From Paludibacter jiangxiensis (GTDB lineage Bacteria > Bacteroidota > Bacteroidia > Bacteroidales > Paludibacteraceae), in NCBI RefSeq assembly GCF_001618385.1, contig NZ_BDCR01000004.1, positions 372,001-436,000 of the forward strand: a stretch of DNA of 64,000 nt. The letters are read 5' to 3'. The position numbers and the translations under genes were made by a program. Positions 8,870 to 17,396 of the stretch are shown here, piece after piece. Below the pieces are notes generated by a model. The model ran no database searches. It was not told the origin of the DNA and saw only the letters and a list, made by a program, of their open reading frames with translations. Position 1 is the first letter of the stretch. Each line of letters opens with the position of its first letter.

Positions 8870-10060
8870 ATGAGAAAAATCTTTTTAATCTTTTTTGCAG
8901 CTGTATCTGTTTCTCTTTCGGCTCAGAATGAGGGGATACAGTTTCTTGGTGATTCAACGTTACAGTCGGCTTTAGCCAAAGCCAAACAAGCGAACAAACT
9001 CCTCTTTGTCGATTGTTACACATCCTGGTGCGGACCTTGTAAGTATATGGCAAAGAATATATTTCCATTGCCAGAAGTCGGAAACTTTTTTAATCAGCAC
9101 TTTCTGAACTGGAAAGTGGATTGTGAGAAAATTAATAAGGTAGATGCCGGTCAATTTGCAAAATACAACATACGTGCCTGGCCTACTTATCTCTTTCTTG
9201 ACGGAGATGGAAATATTGTACACATGGCTCTGGGAGCTGGCCCTGCATCGTTTTTTTTGGAGACAGGAAAAGCGGCGCTGGATTCAACTAAAAATTTGAT
9301 CGGACTGCAGAAAAAAATCAACCATGGAGATCGCTCTCATGAAACCCTGAAAAATTACTATTCCTGCAATATATCTGCAGATACGAAATACATAGACGAA
9401 CATTTCTCGCTCGTAGATGACTCTGTCCGGTTCTCGAGACCTTCATGGGATTTGTTTTCCTATTTTATGATGAATATTGATGGTTTCGCCTTTAATTTCT
9501 TTGTCAAAAATAAAACGCAATACGAAAAAAAATTCGGACAAGAAGCTGTAGATAATAAGCTTACCAGTCTGTTTGGGTATTATGCCCGTCCGGGAAAAGA
9601 GAGCCAGTATGAAAAACTGTCGAAAATAGATACAGCACTCTTTGCAAAAGCGAAACTAATCAATGAATTCCGTAAAGCTCAAATGAGCTATTCTACCGAT
9701 AAAACGAATAAAGAAGCATGGGATAAATTGATAAACATGACATCGACTTTATTCACTGCGCACAAATTTACGGTTTGGGAACTGAATGATGTAAGTTGGA
9801 TGGTCTACGAAAACTATAAAAAGTTTAAGGATACCAATGCGTTGAAGCAGGCTCAGATATGGTCGAAGAAAACCGTGGATAACAAGCCTGATACGCACGC
9901 TTTTAACGATACTTATGCACATATTCTGTTCGATTTGGGAAATAAAAAAGAGGCCATTCAGAAAGAAGAACTGGCTCTGAAACAAGCAACGGAACAAAAT
10001 GCGCCTGACCAGATTAAATTCTATTCTGACGAACTGAAAAGATTTCGGGGAGACAAATAA
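8870..10060 (+). CDS. Secreted thioredoxin-fold protein
   Basis: A 396-residue protein with a signal peptide (residues 1-18, ending LSAQ) and a thioredoxin domain over about 25-140. The redox motif SWCGPCK places the active cysteines at C54 and C57, and the cis-proline loop is visible in IRAWPTYLFLDGDG. The remaining 250 residues are helical and lack a named motif; several stretches look TPR-like (for example KEAWDKLI, ALKQAQIW, AHILFDLGNKKEAIQ). Bacteroidetes encode many such periplasmic thioredoxin-like proteins for disulfide reduction or protein repair. Monocistronic by spacing. The specific substrate is not predictable. Confidence 0.85.
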   Translation: MRKIFLIFFAAVSVSLSAQNEGIQFLGDSTLQSALAKAKQANKLLFVDCYTSWCGPCKYMAKNIFPLPEVGNFFNQHFLNWKVDCEKINKVDAGQFAKYNIRAWPTYLFLDGDGNIVHMALGAGPASFFLETGKAALDSTKNLIGLQKKINHGDRSHETLKNYYSCNISADTKYIDEHFSLVDDSVRFSRPSWDLFSYFMMNIDGFAFNFFVKNKTQYEKKFGQEAVDNKLTSLFGYYARPGKESQYEKLSKIDTALFAKAKLINEFRKAQMSYSTDKTNKEAWDKLINMTSTLFTAHKFTVWELNDVSWMVYENYKKFKDTNALKQAQIWSKKTVDNKPDTHAFNDTYAHILFDLGNKKEAIQKEELALKQATEQNAPDQIKFYSDELKRFRGDK

Positions 10061-10127
10061 AACGGTAGATTTCTACCAATAGATTTCTTGCTTGGATCAA
10101 AGATCATGGTTTTTAAAACAAAATTTC

Positions 10128-10135
10128 TACCTTTG
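10128..10135 (+). promoter_or_regulatory. -7 element of the leader peptide / aminotransferase unit
   Basis: TACCTTTG matches the consensus TAnnTTTG exactly. The predicted start near 10141-10143 leaves about 27 nt before the leader peptide ATG at 10169. At the ideal -33 distance the sequence is TGG rather than TTG. Confidence 0.65.
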
Positions 10136-10168
10136 CATTATGCTTTCGGGCTATTAAAAAAATTGAGA

Positions 10169-10240
10169 ATGAGAATTAGTTTAAACATTATTGCGGTCAT
10201 TATTATTATCATCGGAATCCCCTGGATTTGCCGAAGGTGA
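10169..10240 (+). CDS. Isoleucine-rich leader peptide (attenuator)
   Basis: A 23-codon frame with ATG at 10169 and TGA at 10238-10240. Ten of 23 residues are isoleucine, including five consecutive Ile codons at 10199-10213 preceded by a Val codon, and the peptide ends PWICRR. It lies just after a consensus -7 box, ends 25 nt before a strong terminator, and precedes the aminotransferase gene. This is the arrangement of ilv/leu-type attenuation leaders, where ribosome stalling at scarce charged tRNA-Ile prevents terminator formation. The composition could in principle also be a small hydrophobic membrane peptide, but position and downstream structures favour a leader. Confidence 0.75.
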   Translation: MRISLNIIAVIIIIIGIPWICRR

Positions 10241-10304
10241 TAGTTTTGTGTTGCGCAAAATATCCAACCCCCTTTCGGTAAATACCGGAAGGGGGTTTCT
10301 TTTT
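10231..10304 (+). terminator. Attenuator: terminator with alternative antiterminator pairing
   Basis: The terminator stem is 10266-10279 with 10284-10297 (five consecutive C-G pairs, one G-U), followed by a T-rich tract to 10304, and it ends 27 nt before the aminotransferase start. The last leader codons, 10231-10237 (CCGAAGG), can instead pair with 10272-10278 inside the 5' arm, giving seven base pairs including one G-U. A ribosome finishing the leader would cover 10231-10237 and favour termination; one stalled on the Ile codons would leave it free. Confidence 0.7.
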
Positions 10305-10330
10305 ATATTCACTTTTATAATTTTTGTCTT

Positions 10331-11518
10331 ATGAATGTATCATCAACCGGCAGGTTTGCCACTCGTATGGAAGGAGTTCCCCGTTCGTTTATCCGTGAAA
10401 TTTTGAAAGTAGCCATTTCGCCCGAAGTGATTTCGTTTGCGGGTGGCTTACCCAATAAAGAGTTGTTCCCGTTAGAAGAACTTCAGGCGAGCGCAGCGAA
10501 ACTGATGTCGGGATCGGACCGGAATATTCTCCAGTATGCCAATACGGAAGGGTACCTGCCATTGCGTGAGAAGATTGCTGAACGGTATGCTCGCAAAGGT
10601 TTGAAGATAGATTCCAAAAATATTCTTATTACAAACGGTTCGCAACAGGGGCTCGATTTGCTAGGGAAAATCTTTATCAATGAGGGTGATGCCGTGTTGA
10701 TGGAAGAACCCGGATATTTGGGTGCTATACAGGCTTTCTCCATCTTTCATCCCCGCTTTGTAACGGTTCCGCTCACCGACGAAGGTATTGATGCTCAAAT
10801 ATTAAAACAGAAGATTAATGCGGAGAATCCCTGTCTGGCCTATCTGATTCCCAATTTTCAAAATCCGTCCGGCATTAGCTATACAGAAGAGCGTAGACGC
10901 GAAGTTGCTGAAATATGCCAAGGAAAACCGATGTTTTTGGTGGAAGACGATCCTTATGGCGATATTCGGTTCCGGGGAGAACGCAAAAACTCGTTTTACC
11001 ATTATTTGCCCGAGCAAACTATATTGCTGGGAACCTTTTCAAAAACGGTTGTTCCGGCATTTCGCATGGGTTGGATAGTGGCTCCTGATGATGTGATGGA
11101 ACGCCTCATTATTGCAAAACAGGCAGCTGATCTGCACACCGATTATTTTACGCAGCGATTGGTGCATCAGTATCTCTCCGATTATAACATCGATCAGCAC
11201 ATATTACAAATTTGTCGGGCTTACGGCAAACAGGCTGAAGCAATGATTTCTGCCATTGAACGGTATTTCCCGAAAGAGGTAATGTTTACAGGTCCTGAAG
11301 GGGGTATGTTTTTGTGGCTGACGCTACCCGAAGGTCAGAGCGCGATGAAATTATTTGACTTGGCCATCAAAGAGAACGTGGCTTTTGTGCCCGGAAATCC
11401 ATTTTACGTGGGCAAAACGGACGTGAATACCTGTCGGCTGAATTTCTCCTGTTCCAATGAGTCTGAAATTGAAGTGGGGATTTGTAGGTTGGCAAAAGTA
11501 CTTACAAGATTAGGATAA
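10331..11518 (+). CDS. PLP-dependent class I/II aminotransferase (LysN/2-aminoadipate type)
   Basis: A 395-residue fold-type I aminotransferase. Visible are the N-terminal ISFAGGLPNKELFP, the TNGSQQGLDLLGKIF segment, the IPNFQNPSG motif, VEDDPYGDIRF, and the PLP-lysine loop GTFSKTVVPAFRMGW. This pattern belongs to the LysN/ARO8-like branch, which includes 2-aminoadipate, aromatic and branched-chain aminotransferases. There is no MocR DNA-binding domain. An isoleucine-rich leader peptide and terminator upstream suggest expression rises when charged tRNA-Ile is scarce, so a role in branched-chain amino acid synthesis is the favoured inference, but substrate specificity is not set by the motifs I can read. 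Confidence 0.85.
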   Translation: MNVSSTGRFATRMEGVPRSFIREILKVAISPEVISFAGGLPNKELFPLEELQASAAKLMSGSDRNILQYANTEGYLPLREKIAERYARKGLKIDSKNILITNGSQQGLDLLGKIFINEGDAVLMEEPGYLGAIQAFSIFHPRFVTVPLTDEGIDAQILKQKINAENPCLAYLIPNFQNPSGISYTEERRREVAEICQGKPMFLVEDDPYGDIRFRGERKNSFYHYLPEQTILLGTFSKTVVPAFRMGWIVAPDDVMERLIIAKQAADLHTDYFTQRLVHQYLSDYNIDQHILQICRAYGKQAEAMISAIERYFPKEVMFTGPEGGMFLWLTLPEGQSAMKLFDLAIKENVAFVPGNPFYVGKTDVNTCRLNFSCSNESEIEVGICRLAKVLTRLG

Positions 11519-11529
11519 TACGTACTCTA

Positions 11530-11565
11530 TTTCTTACCGGATGTCCTGTGTCATTCGGTAAGAAA
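11530..11565 (+). terminator. Hairpin after the aminotransferase gene
   Basis: A 14-bp stem (11530-11543 with 11552-11565, one G-U) with an 8-nt loop, 12 nt after the stop codon. The following TTTGTTG is a weak T-tract. It is probably the transcript end. Confidence 0.7.
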
Positions 11566-11673
11566 TTTGTTGAATGTTTATCCTCTTCCAATCTATTGTT
11601 TTTTTATTGATTGATCGGATTATAAAATCAATTTTCGCACAAAAAAGGAGAATATATTTTATCAAAAAATAAC

Positions 11674-11681
11674 TACATTTG
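11674..11681 (+). promoter_or_regulatory. -7 element of the rhamnosidase gene
   Basis: TACATTTG is an exact TAnnTTTG match 45 nt before the start codon at 11727. No TTG was found at the usual -33 distance. Confidence 0.5.
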
Positions 11682-11726
11682 AGAGTGACTCATTAGGTCG
11701 AATAATGTTCATTAATCAGTACCAAA

Positions 11727-14700
11727 ATGAAACGCTCAACTACAATTCTTAGCTTCCGGGCAATACTGTTTCTGCTGCTATATCTGTCTGTTAATTCGGT
11801 GGTTATTGCACAGTCAACCTCTCTTTGTAAAATAACGAACCTACTTACGGAATACACATCTACGCCGATAGGTATTGACGTTGCCAAACCCCGGTTTAGC
11901 TGGCAAATGCAGGTTGAAGGTAATGAACGGGGATACTTCCAGAAAGCGTATCAAATTGTGGTCAATGATGACAAAGGCAACACGGTCTGGAATAGTGGCA
12001 AACAGGAAAGCAATATTTCTCTCAATATTGAATATCACGGCATTCCTTTGCAGGCTGAAAACCGTTATCAATGGCATCTGACGGTCTGGAATCAAAAAAA
12101 TGAAGAGCTTACGGCCGGTTCGTGGTTCGAAACGGGTTTAATGAATCCTTCGATCCAGGCCTGGAATGGAGCAAAATGGATTGGAGGTACCGGCGATCAA
12201 ATTCCATTCTATTCCCAATATTTTTCTGTATTCAAAATTGGTTGTACCGTTCAGCTCGATGCAGTTTCCGGTTCTTCTAAGGCTTCTCTTGTGTTTGGTG
12301 CGAATGATAAACGGTTGATGGATAAAAATAAGAATGTGTTTAATCTGTCCAATAAGCTAAATGCGTCTTACATCAGGGTGGAACTGGATTGCTCAAGTCT
12401 TATCAATAAAAAAGAGGATTTTGCACAGATAAAGGTTTACAGGGTAGGGTACCAACCTGAAGACAAACAAGACAAGCCTATTGGCTCTGTTGAGATCCCA
12501 ACATCCATTATCAATGTCAGGAATGTGTATGCTGCTCATACCATCCTGATAGAGTCGTCGGTTGGCACTTTGAATTTTGAAGTTGACGGACAAAAAATTA
12601 TGATCCCCAAGCCGGCAAATCATAATATTTATATTCCTTTCGGGATTCAGGTAAATCCAATGGGCGTTGGTGGCGATTATATCGGATTTCCGATGTTGGC
12701 AGACGTGGGCTTTATGCTTGGTAAACAACAGAAAGCCGCTTTTTCGAATTTACAAATACGCAATTACCGGAGTCCTTCTAATGTTTTATTTGCGGAAGAT
12801 ATTCCGGATGACGGTAAATATCAGGGCATTTTTGCTAAGGCACTCAAAGGTGGCAAAACAAATGTTGAAATTAAAAATCATTCGATTATTCTTTCCGGTG
12901 GCCAAAACGGGTGTTTTGTTGTGGCTAATCCTTCCCGAAATGCAATGCCAATGTTGCGAACTGTTGTTGACAATGGTAATAAAAATATCCGGTCGGCTCG
13001 CGTGTACGTAACGGCAAGGGGTGTTTACGAACTATGGATTAACGGAAAAAGGGTAGGGAACGACTGGTTTAATCCGGGACTCTCGCAGTACGATAAAACT
13101 CATTTTTATCAGACTTATGACGTGACTTCTTTGTTGCAAAAGGGTAAAAATACCGTAGGTGTTATGCTGGGTGAAGGCTGGTGGAGCGGTAACCTTTCTT
13201 ATTTGCCTGTCAACTGGAATTACTTCGGCGACCGCCAATCTCTTTTGATGAAAATGGTCATCCGTTTCAATGACGGCACATCTAAAACAGTCACTTCCGA
13301 TCCGTCCAAATGGAAATATTTTGCCAATGGCCCAGTTCGTTACGGAAGCTTCTTTCAGGGCGAAGTATACGATGCGACGAAAGAACAATTGATTGAGAAA
13401 TGGGCGACTTCGGATTATGATGATTCGGCGTGGAGCAAGGCGATGGAGGTGTTGACTGATGGAACAACTTATAAGGACTCTATGACCGAAAAAGATCATC
13501 AGGCAACTGTTGAAAAAATGCCGGTTTTCAGCAATACTGATCAAGCAGAACTGATAGGACAGATCGGCGAAAATGTCAAACAGGTCAACGAACTCACGGC
13601 TCAATTAGTGAGTGAAGTTCGTCGCGGTGTGTATGTATATGATATGGGGCAAAATATGGTAGGAGTACCGTGCATTCATCTTGAAGGGTATAAAAAAGGT
13701 CATGTAATTACATTTCGGTTTGCGGAAATGCAATATCCCGACCTGAAAGAATACCGCGAGAATAAGGATATGATCATGCTGGAGAATATTCGGGCAGCAC
13801 TGGCACAGGATATCTATCGTTGCAAAGGCGGTGAAGAGATATTTCAGCCTCGTTTTACCTTTCACGGTTATAGATATATCGAAATTACAGGACTTGATAA
13901 GCCATTGCCTCTTTCCTTTGTTAAAGGCAAAGTTTTGAGTTCAGTTCCAAAAATAACCTCTCATTACTCGACATCCAATCCGGATGTTAATCGCCTGTGG
14001 AAAAACATTTGCTGGTCAATGCAGGGTAATTTTTTGTCTATCCCGACGGACTGTCCGCAACGCAACGAGCGGATGGGCTGGAGTGGCGATATTTCAGTGT
14101 TTTCCCGTACAGCTACTTACATGGGAATGGTTCCTCAGTTTCTTCGCCGACATGTGCTTGCACTGCGCGATACTCAGTATGGCGATGGACGTTTTGCCGA
14201 TGTGGCTCCTATTGGAGGTGGCTTCGGGGGTATTGTGTGGGGTAGTGCCGGCATTACTGTCCCCTGGGAATCGTACCTTCAATACGGAGACAGCGCTATG
14301 CTGGCAGAACATTACGATGCCATGAAACGTTATATCGACTATTTGAATAGAAACATCGATGCGAAAACTGGTATCACCACTACAGGTCAACTGGCAGACT
14401 GGCTGAGTCCTGAGGGTAATCTGATCGGTCCTGTTGGTGTGAATAATCTTGTGTGGGATGCCTATTATGCTTACGATCTGGATTTAATACACCGCATTGC
14501 AAAAATTCTTGGCAAAGAAGAAGATGCTACAACGTATGCTACACTTTTTGAAAAACGCAAACAGCATTTCAATGCTACTTACATTGATTCGGCAACAAAG
14601 AAAACACGCCAGTTGTTTCCTCCAAAAACATTTGATAATCAGGTATCTTACGTAGTTCCTCTGGCGTTTAACCTGCTGAACGATTCCAACAGAGAACCTG

Positions 14701-15377
14701 CAATCCGTTACCTTGTTCGTAATATCGGTCATGAAGTAAAAGACGACAAGGAAATTATTCGACCGCCATATTCCCTGATGACAGGTTTTGTGGGAACTGC
14801 ATGGATTAGTAAAGTGTTGTCGGATAATGGGTTGGATTCTATTGCCTATAGACTGCTTCAGCAAACAACCTATCCATCATGGCTTTATCCGGTAAAACAG
14901 GGGGCTACTACCGTTTGGGAACGACTGAATTCGTATACACTTGAAAATGGATTCGGAGGCAATAATAGCATGAATTCCTTTAATCATTATTCGTTTGGCT
15001 CGGTGGGGGCATGGATGTATAACTATTCTCTGGGAATTGATCGTGACGAAACTGACCCCGGATTCAAGCATTTTATGCTCCGGCCAACTCCCGATCCGGA
15101 TGGAGTTATGACTCATGCGGAAGGGTATTACGACTCGATGTATGGGCGTATAGAGAGCTCCTGGAGGCTGGAGAATGGGAAAACGATTTATCGGTTTACT
15201 GTGCCGGCAAATACCTCTGCGACTCTCTTCCTTAAAGCGCCTGATGTAAACCGGATCAGTGAGAGCGGGACTGCAGTTAAATTTGCGAAGGGCATACGTT
15301 TCCTGAAAAGTGAAAATGGAAAATCATTGTTTGAATTAGGCTCCGGAAATTACAGCTTTGAAGTTCTAAATCAGTGA
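11727..15377 (+). CDS. GH78 alpha-L-rhamnosidase, secreted
   Basis: A 1216-residue glycoside hydrolase family 78 enzyme that removes terminal alpha-L-rhamnose from plant or bacterial glycans. It has a signal peptide (about 29 residues), an N-terminal beta domain with TPIGIDVAKPRFSWQM, then about 250 residues not found in compact GH78 enzymes (about 165-410), the carbohydrate-binding-like domain with VYVTARGVYELWINGKRVG, and an (alpha/alpha)6 barrel. The conserved acidic segment DCPQRNERMGWSGD covers residues 775-788, and the C-terminal domain has NSFNHYSFGSVGAWMY. Length exceeds the usual 900-1000 residues because of the insert. No SusC/SusD pair or other glycanase lies nearby, so it is not in an obvious polysaccharide utilisation locus. 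Its last 7 nt overlap the convergent transglutaminase-like gene. Confidence 0.92.
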   Translation: MKRSTTILSFRAILFLLLYLSVNSVVIAQSTSLCKITNLLTEYTSTPIGIDVAKPRFSWQMQVEGNERGYFQKAYQIVVNDDKGNTVWNSGKQESNISLNIEYHGIPLQAENRYQWHLTVWNQKNEELTAGSWFETGLMNPSIQAWNGAKWIGGTGDQIPFYSQYFSVFKIGCTVQLDAVSGSSKASLVFGANDKRLMDKNKNVFNLSNKLNASYIRVELDCSSLINKKEDFAQIKVYRVGYQPEDKQDKPIGSVEIPTSIINVRNVYAAHTILIESSVGTLNFEVDGQKIMIPKPANHNIYIPFGIQVNPMGVGGDYIGFPMLADVGFMLGKQQKAAFSNLQIRNYRSPSNVLFAEDIPDDGKYQGIFAKALKGGKTNVEIKNHSIILSGGQNGCFVVANPSRNAMPMLRTVVDNGNKNIRSARVYVTARGVYELWINGKRVGNDWFNPGLSQYDKTHFYQTYDVTSLLQKGKNTVGVMLGEGWWSGNLSYLPVNWNYFGDRQSLLMKMVIRFNDGTSKTVTSDPSKWKYFANGPVRYGSFFQGEVYDATKEQLIEKWATSDYDDSAWSKAMEVLTDGTTYKDSMTEKDHQATVEKMPVFSNTDQAELIGQIGENVKQVNELTAQLVSEVRRGVYVYDMGQNMVGVPCIHLEGYKKGHVITFRFAEMQYPDLKEYRENKDMIMLENIRAALAQDIYRCKGGEEIFQPRFTFHGYRYIEITGLDKPLPLSFVKGKVLSSVPKITSHYSTSNPDVNRLWKNICWSMQGNFLSIPTDCPQRNERMGWSGDISVFSRTATYMGMVPQFLRRHVLALRDTQYGDGRFADVAPIGGGFGGIVWGSAGITVPWESYLQYGDSAMLAEHYDAMKRYIDYLNRNIDAKTGITTTGQLADWLSPEGNLIGPVGVNNLVWDAYYAYDLDLIHRIAKILGKEEDATTYATLFEKRKQHFNATYIDSATKKTRQLFPPKTFDNQVSYVVPLAFNLLNDSNREPAIRYLVRNIGHEVKDDKEIIRPPYSLMTGFVGTAWISKVLSDNGLDSIAYRLLQQTTYPSWLYPVKQGATTVWERLNSYTLENGFGGNNSMNSFNHYSFGSVGAWMYNYSLGIDRDETDPGFKHFMLRPTPDPDGVMTHAEGYYDSMYGRIESSWRLENGKTIYRFTVPANTSATLFLKAPDVNRISESGTAVKFAKGIRFLKSENGKSLFELGSGNYSFEVLNQ

Positions 15378-16483
15378 GACACAGGTGGTGCGTAAAAATC
15401 GTTCAGCGAATGGGTATAAATGCAATAATCCAGTTTGTATTTACCCTGAAAAACAGTAGGATTTTTTGCTCCCTGAGGTACAAGCATCAGCGCTTTCTTG
15501 CCGTCAATGGTAAGTTTTTCAGTATCCGTACCTTCCCGGTTGTCGAACGGACAATTGAAATAATAAAGGTATGGATATATCCAGTTGGTATACATTCGTT
15601 TGCTTGCTCCCGATAACGAACTTATTTCAAGTTGTGAATAGTGTTCTTTAATGGCTTTCTGAAATTCGACGGCATTAAGAGGAATTCCATGCAATACCGG
15701 CATAGCATCCCACTGACTATCCAGTAGTACCCATTTCTTCAGGTCATTCAGATATACTTCGGCAACAACATGTCCGGCTCCTGATAATCTGGTCTCCACA
15801 TCCTTTACTTTCAAACTGAGCACTCTTGCCTTTAGACCAATTGAGTTCATGCATGCTGCTGTAACGATACCAAATTCAACACAACGAAAATTGTCTCCTT
15901 TTTCTGCTTTCTCGAGAATATACAAGGCGTCTTTCTTCTCGGCCGCATTATACCCATCGTGCTTCCATAATCCATGAATCCAGTGCATAACTTTCAGGGC
16001 TCGTTCCGAATTGCTTTCGGCTCCTTTAACAAGTCGATCGATACGATATTTGTCCCGCAACTGAATCAGGTAAGGATTTTGATTGTTATTCTCGTAAATA
16101 AGATGAGCAGGCAGAGATGCAACAGAATCAAAGGTTAAGGTTGTAAAATGCGGTTTAATTGCCTGGATCACAGTTATGGCATACGATGTGTCATTGAGCA
16201 AAACAAAAAACTTATGGCTCTGACCGGGATGAAGGAAGAATTGAATGCTATCTTTATCTGTGTAAAAAGTAAAATCTTCGACAGGTAGAAAACACTGAAT
16301 AGTGAGGGTGTCAGCGGTTATTTGAGGTGAAATTTTCCACTGGCCTTCATACCAGTCATCGCCCAGCCGGTAGTCTGCCATTGAATCTTTTGCAGTTATA
16401 ACGGGTAAGCCGTGGTATGTTTTTTGAGCCTGTGAAAATAGAAATGATAACAGGAAAGTCGTACAAAATATGAATTTACGCAT
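15371..16483 (-). CDS. Secreted transglutaminase-like superfamily protein
   Basis: A 370-residue protein with a signal peptide (about 19 residues, FLFSQAQ). An N-terminal beta region (20-140) precedes a transglutaminase-like papain-fold core: the cysteine in NFRCVEFG, the histidine in GAGHVVAEVYL and the aspartate in WVLLDSQWD form the expected Cys-His-Asp triad. Such proteins act as periplasmic proteases, amidases or crosslinking enzymes. It overlaps the 3' end of the convergent rhamnosidase gene by 7 nt and lies at the end of a leftward run of small genes with gaps of 23-54 nt, so it may belong to that transcript. Confidence 0.8.
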   Translation of the reverse strand: MRKFIFCTTFLLSFLFSQAQKTYHGLPVITAKDSMADYRLGDDWYEGQWKISPQITADTLTIQCFLPVEDFTFYTDKDSIQFFLHPGQSHKFFVLLNDTSYAITVIQAIKPHFTTLTFDSVASLPAHLIYENNNQNPYLIQLRDKYRIDRLVKGAESNSERALKVMHWIHGLWKHDGYNAAEKKDALYILEKAEKGDNFRCVEFGIVTAACMNSIGLKARVLSLKVKDVETRLSGAGHVVAEVYLNDLKKWVLLDSQWDAMPVLHGIPLNAVEFQKAIKEHYSQLEISSLSGASKRMYTNWIYPYLYYFNCPFDNREGTDTEKLTIDGKKALMLVPQGAKNPTVFQGKYKLDYCIYTHSLNDFYAPPVSH

Positions 16484-16506
16484 AGATTCAGTATTGTATG
16501 CGACTA

Positions 16507-16755
16507 TTATCCCATTGTATCCTCCTTTTGTTTGTTGGTATAATAGTCGTTGATTATAATCGTTGCTTGATCAACATCGTTACTCGAAATCATTACTTTG
16601 ACATTTCCGGCGATAGAAGGATTAAACGCATACGCATTTAAAAGAGCATTTACAAGATAAGACTCAATTTCGGCATTCTCCAAAAGGCTTTGTATGAGCT
16701 GCGCTTCCCATAATGTTCCGGCGTAAGCTTCAACGGCATGTTCTTTATTCTGCAT
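16507..16755 (-). CDS. DUF2007 family protein
   Basis: An 82-residue protein resembling DUF2007 (putative signal-transducing domain): EAYAGTLWEAQLIQSLLENAEIESYLVN near the N-terminus and a KVMISSNDVDQATIIINDY C-terminal half. The family has a ferredoxin-like or PII-like fold and unknown function. It sits 23 nt upstream of the transglutaminase-like gene and 52 nt downstream of a small membrane protein gene, probably in one leftward operon. Confidence 0.75.
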   Translation of the reverse strand: MQNKEHAVEAYAGTLWEAQLIQSLLENAEIESYLVNALLNAYAFNPSIAGNVKVMISSNDVDQATIIINDYYTNKQKEDTMG

Positions 16756-16807
16756 AATTGCTATTGTTGTTTGTGTTGTGCTTCTTTGACGTGCAACTGC
16801 TTTATTC

Positions 16808-17011
16808 TCAATTTTCCTGCTTCATCTTTTTCAGCCATAAAACGACCGCCCACGCCACAGTGATGATACATAAAATAATCACCGGAATCAATACGGAATG
16901 GATAAAGTGATGAAAATATGCTCCAATCAGTACAAAGACACTACCAATAGCAATTTTCAGCACCATTAGTTCAACGTTCATCCATGTGGTTTTCTTTTTG
17001 AAAAAGTTCAT
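16808..17011 (-). CDS. Small two-helix membrane protein
   Basis: A 67-residue protein: a Lys-rich N-terminus (MNFFKKKTTW), two hydrophobic segments (about 13-33 and 37-59) and a basic C-terminus (LKKMKQEN). Composition implies an inner-membrane hairpin with both ends in the cytoplasm. No family recognised. Gaps to both neighbours are short (28 and 52 nt), which suggests cotranscription. Confidence 0.65.
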   Translation of the reverse strand: MNFFKKKTTWMNVELMVLKIAIGSVFVLIGAYFHHFIHSVLIPVIILCIITVAWAVVLWLKKMKQEN

Positions 17012-17039
17012 AATGTACGATCTTTAAGTTGTAGTTTAA

Positions 17040-17342
17040 TCACCGACAACGCTTCTTTCTGCAAATACCTTTCCCCCCAATAATGCCCCATCCTCCACTG
17101 CCAATTAAAAAACCGAAGGCATACCAACTGCCATTGTTGTTTTGAGCATACATGGTCACATCTTTGTTGAATAGCATTCCTATGAAATCGAAAGGTGCAA
17201 TGATGCCATGCCACAAACCGCCCCAGAATCCATAAGTATGTCCTTTAAGACACGCATCCACAACTTCTTTATGGGCACAACTTACGGTTAGTAGCAAGCA
17301 AAACAATAGAATGATGTACAATGATATTCGATTTTTGGTCAT
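17040..17342 (-). CDS. Small conserved lipoprotein
   Basis: A 100-residue protein with a lipoprotein signal peptide (LLTVSC, Cys about residue 21). The mature part contains HTYGFWGGLWHGIIAPFDFIGMLF and NNNGSWYAFGFLIG, a pattern I associate with a widespread small uncharacterised family; two amphipathic stretches and a Gly-rich end (GSGGWGIIGGKG) follow, and it ends in a basic tail. It should be membrane anchored. Function unknown. It lies between the ThpR gene (54 nt upstream) and a small membrane protein gene (28 nt downstream). Confidence 0.7.
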   Translation of the reverse strand: MTKNRISLYIILLFCLLLTVSCAHKEVVDACLKGHTYGFWGGLWHGIIAPFDFIGMLFNKDVTMYAQNNNGSWYAFGFLIGSGGWGIIGGKGICRKKRCR

Positions 17343-17396
17343 CTGAATTGAGTTTTGATGTGGTGACTATAAATAATCTGTCCGAAAATAGTTGAA

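Noticed and set aside
13032-13604. 190-codon minus-strand frame inside the rhamnosidase gene
   Set aside because: Antisense to conserved GH78 sequence; composition is not protein-like.
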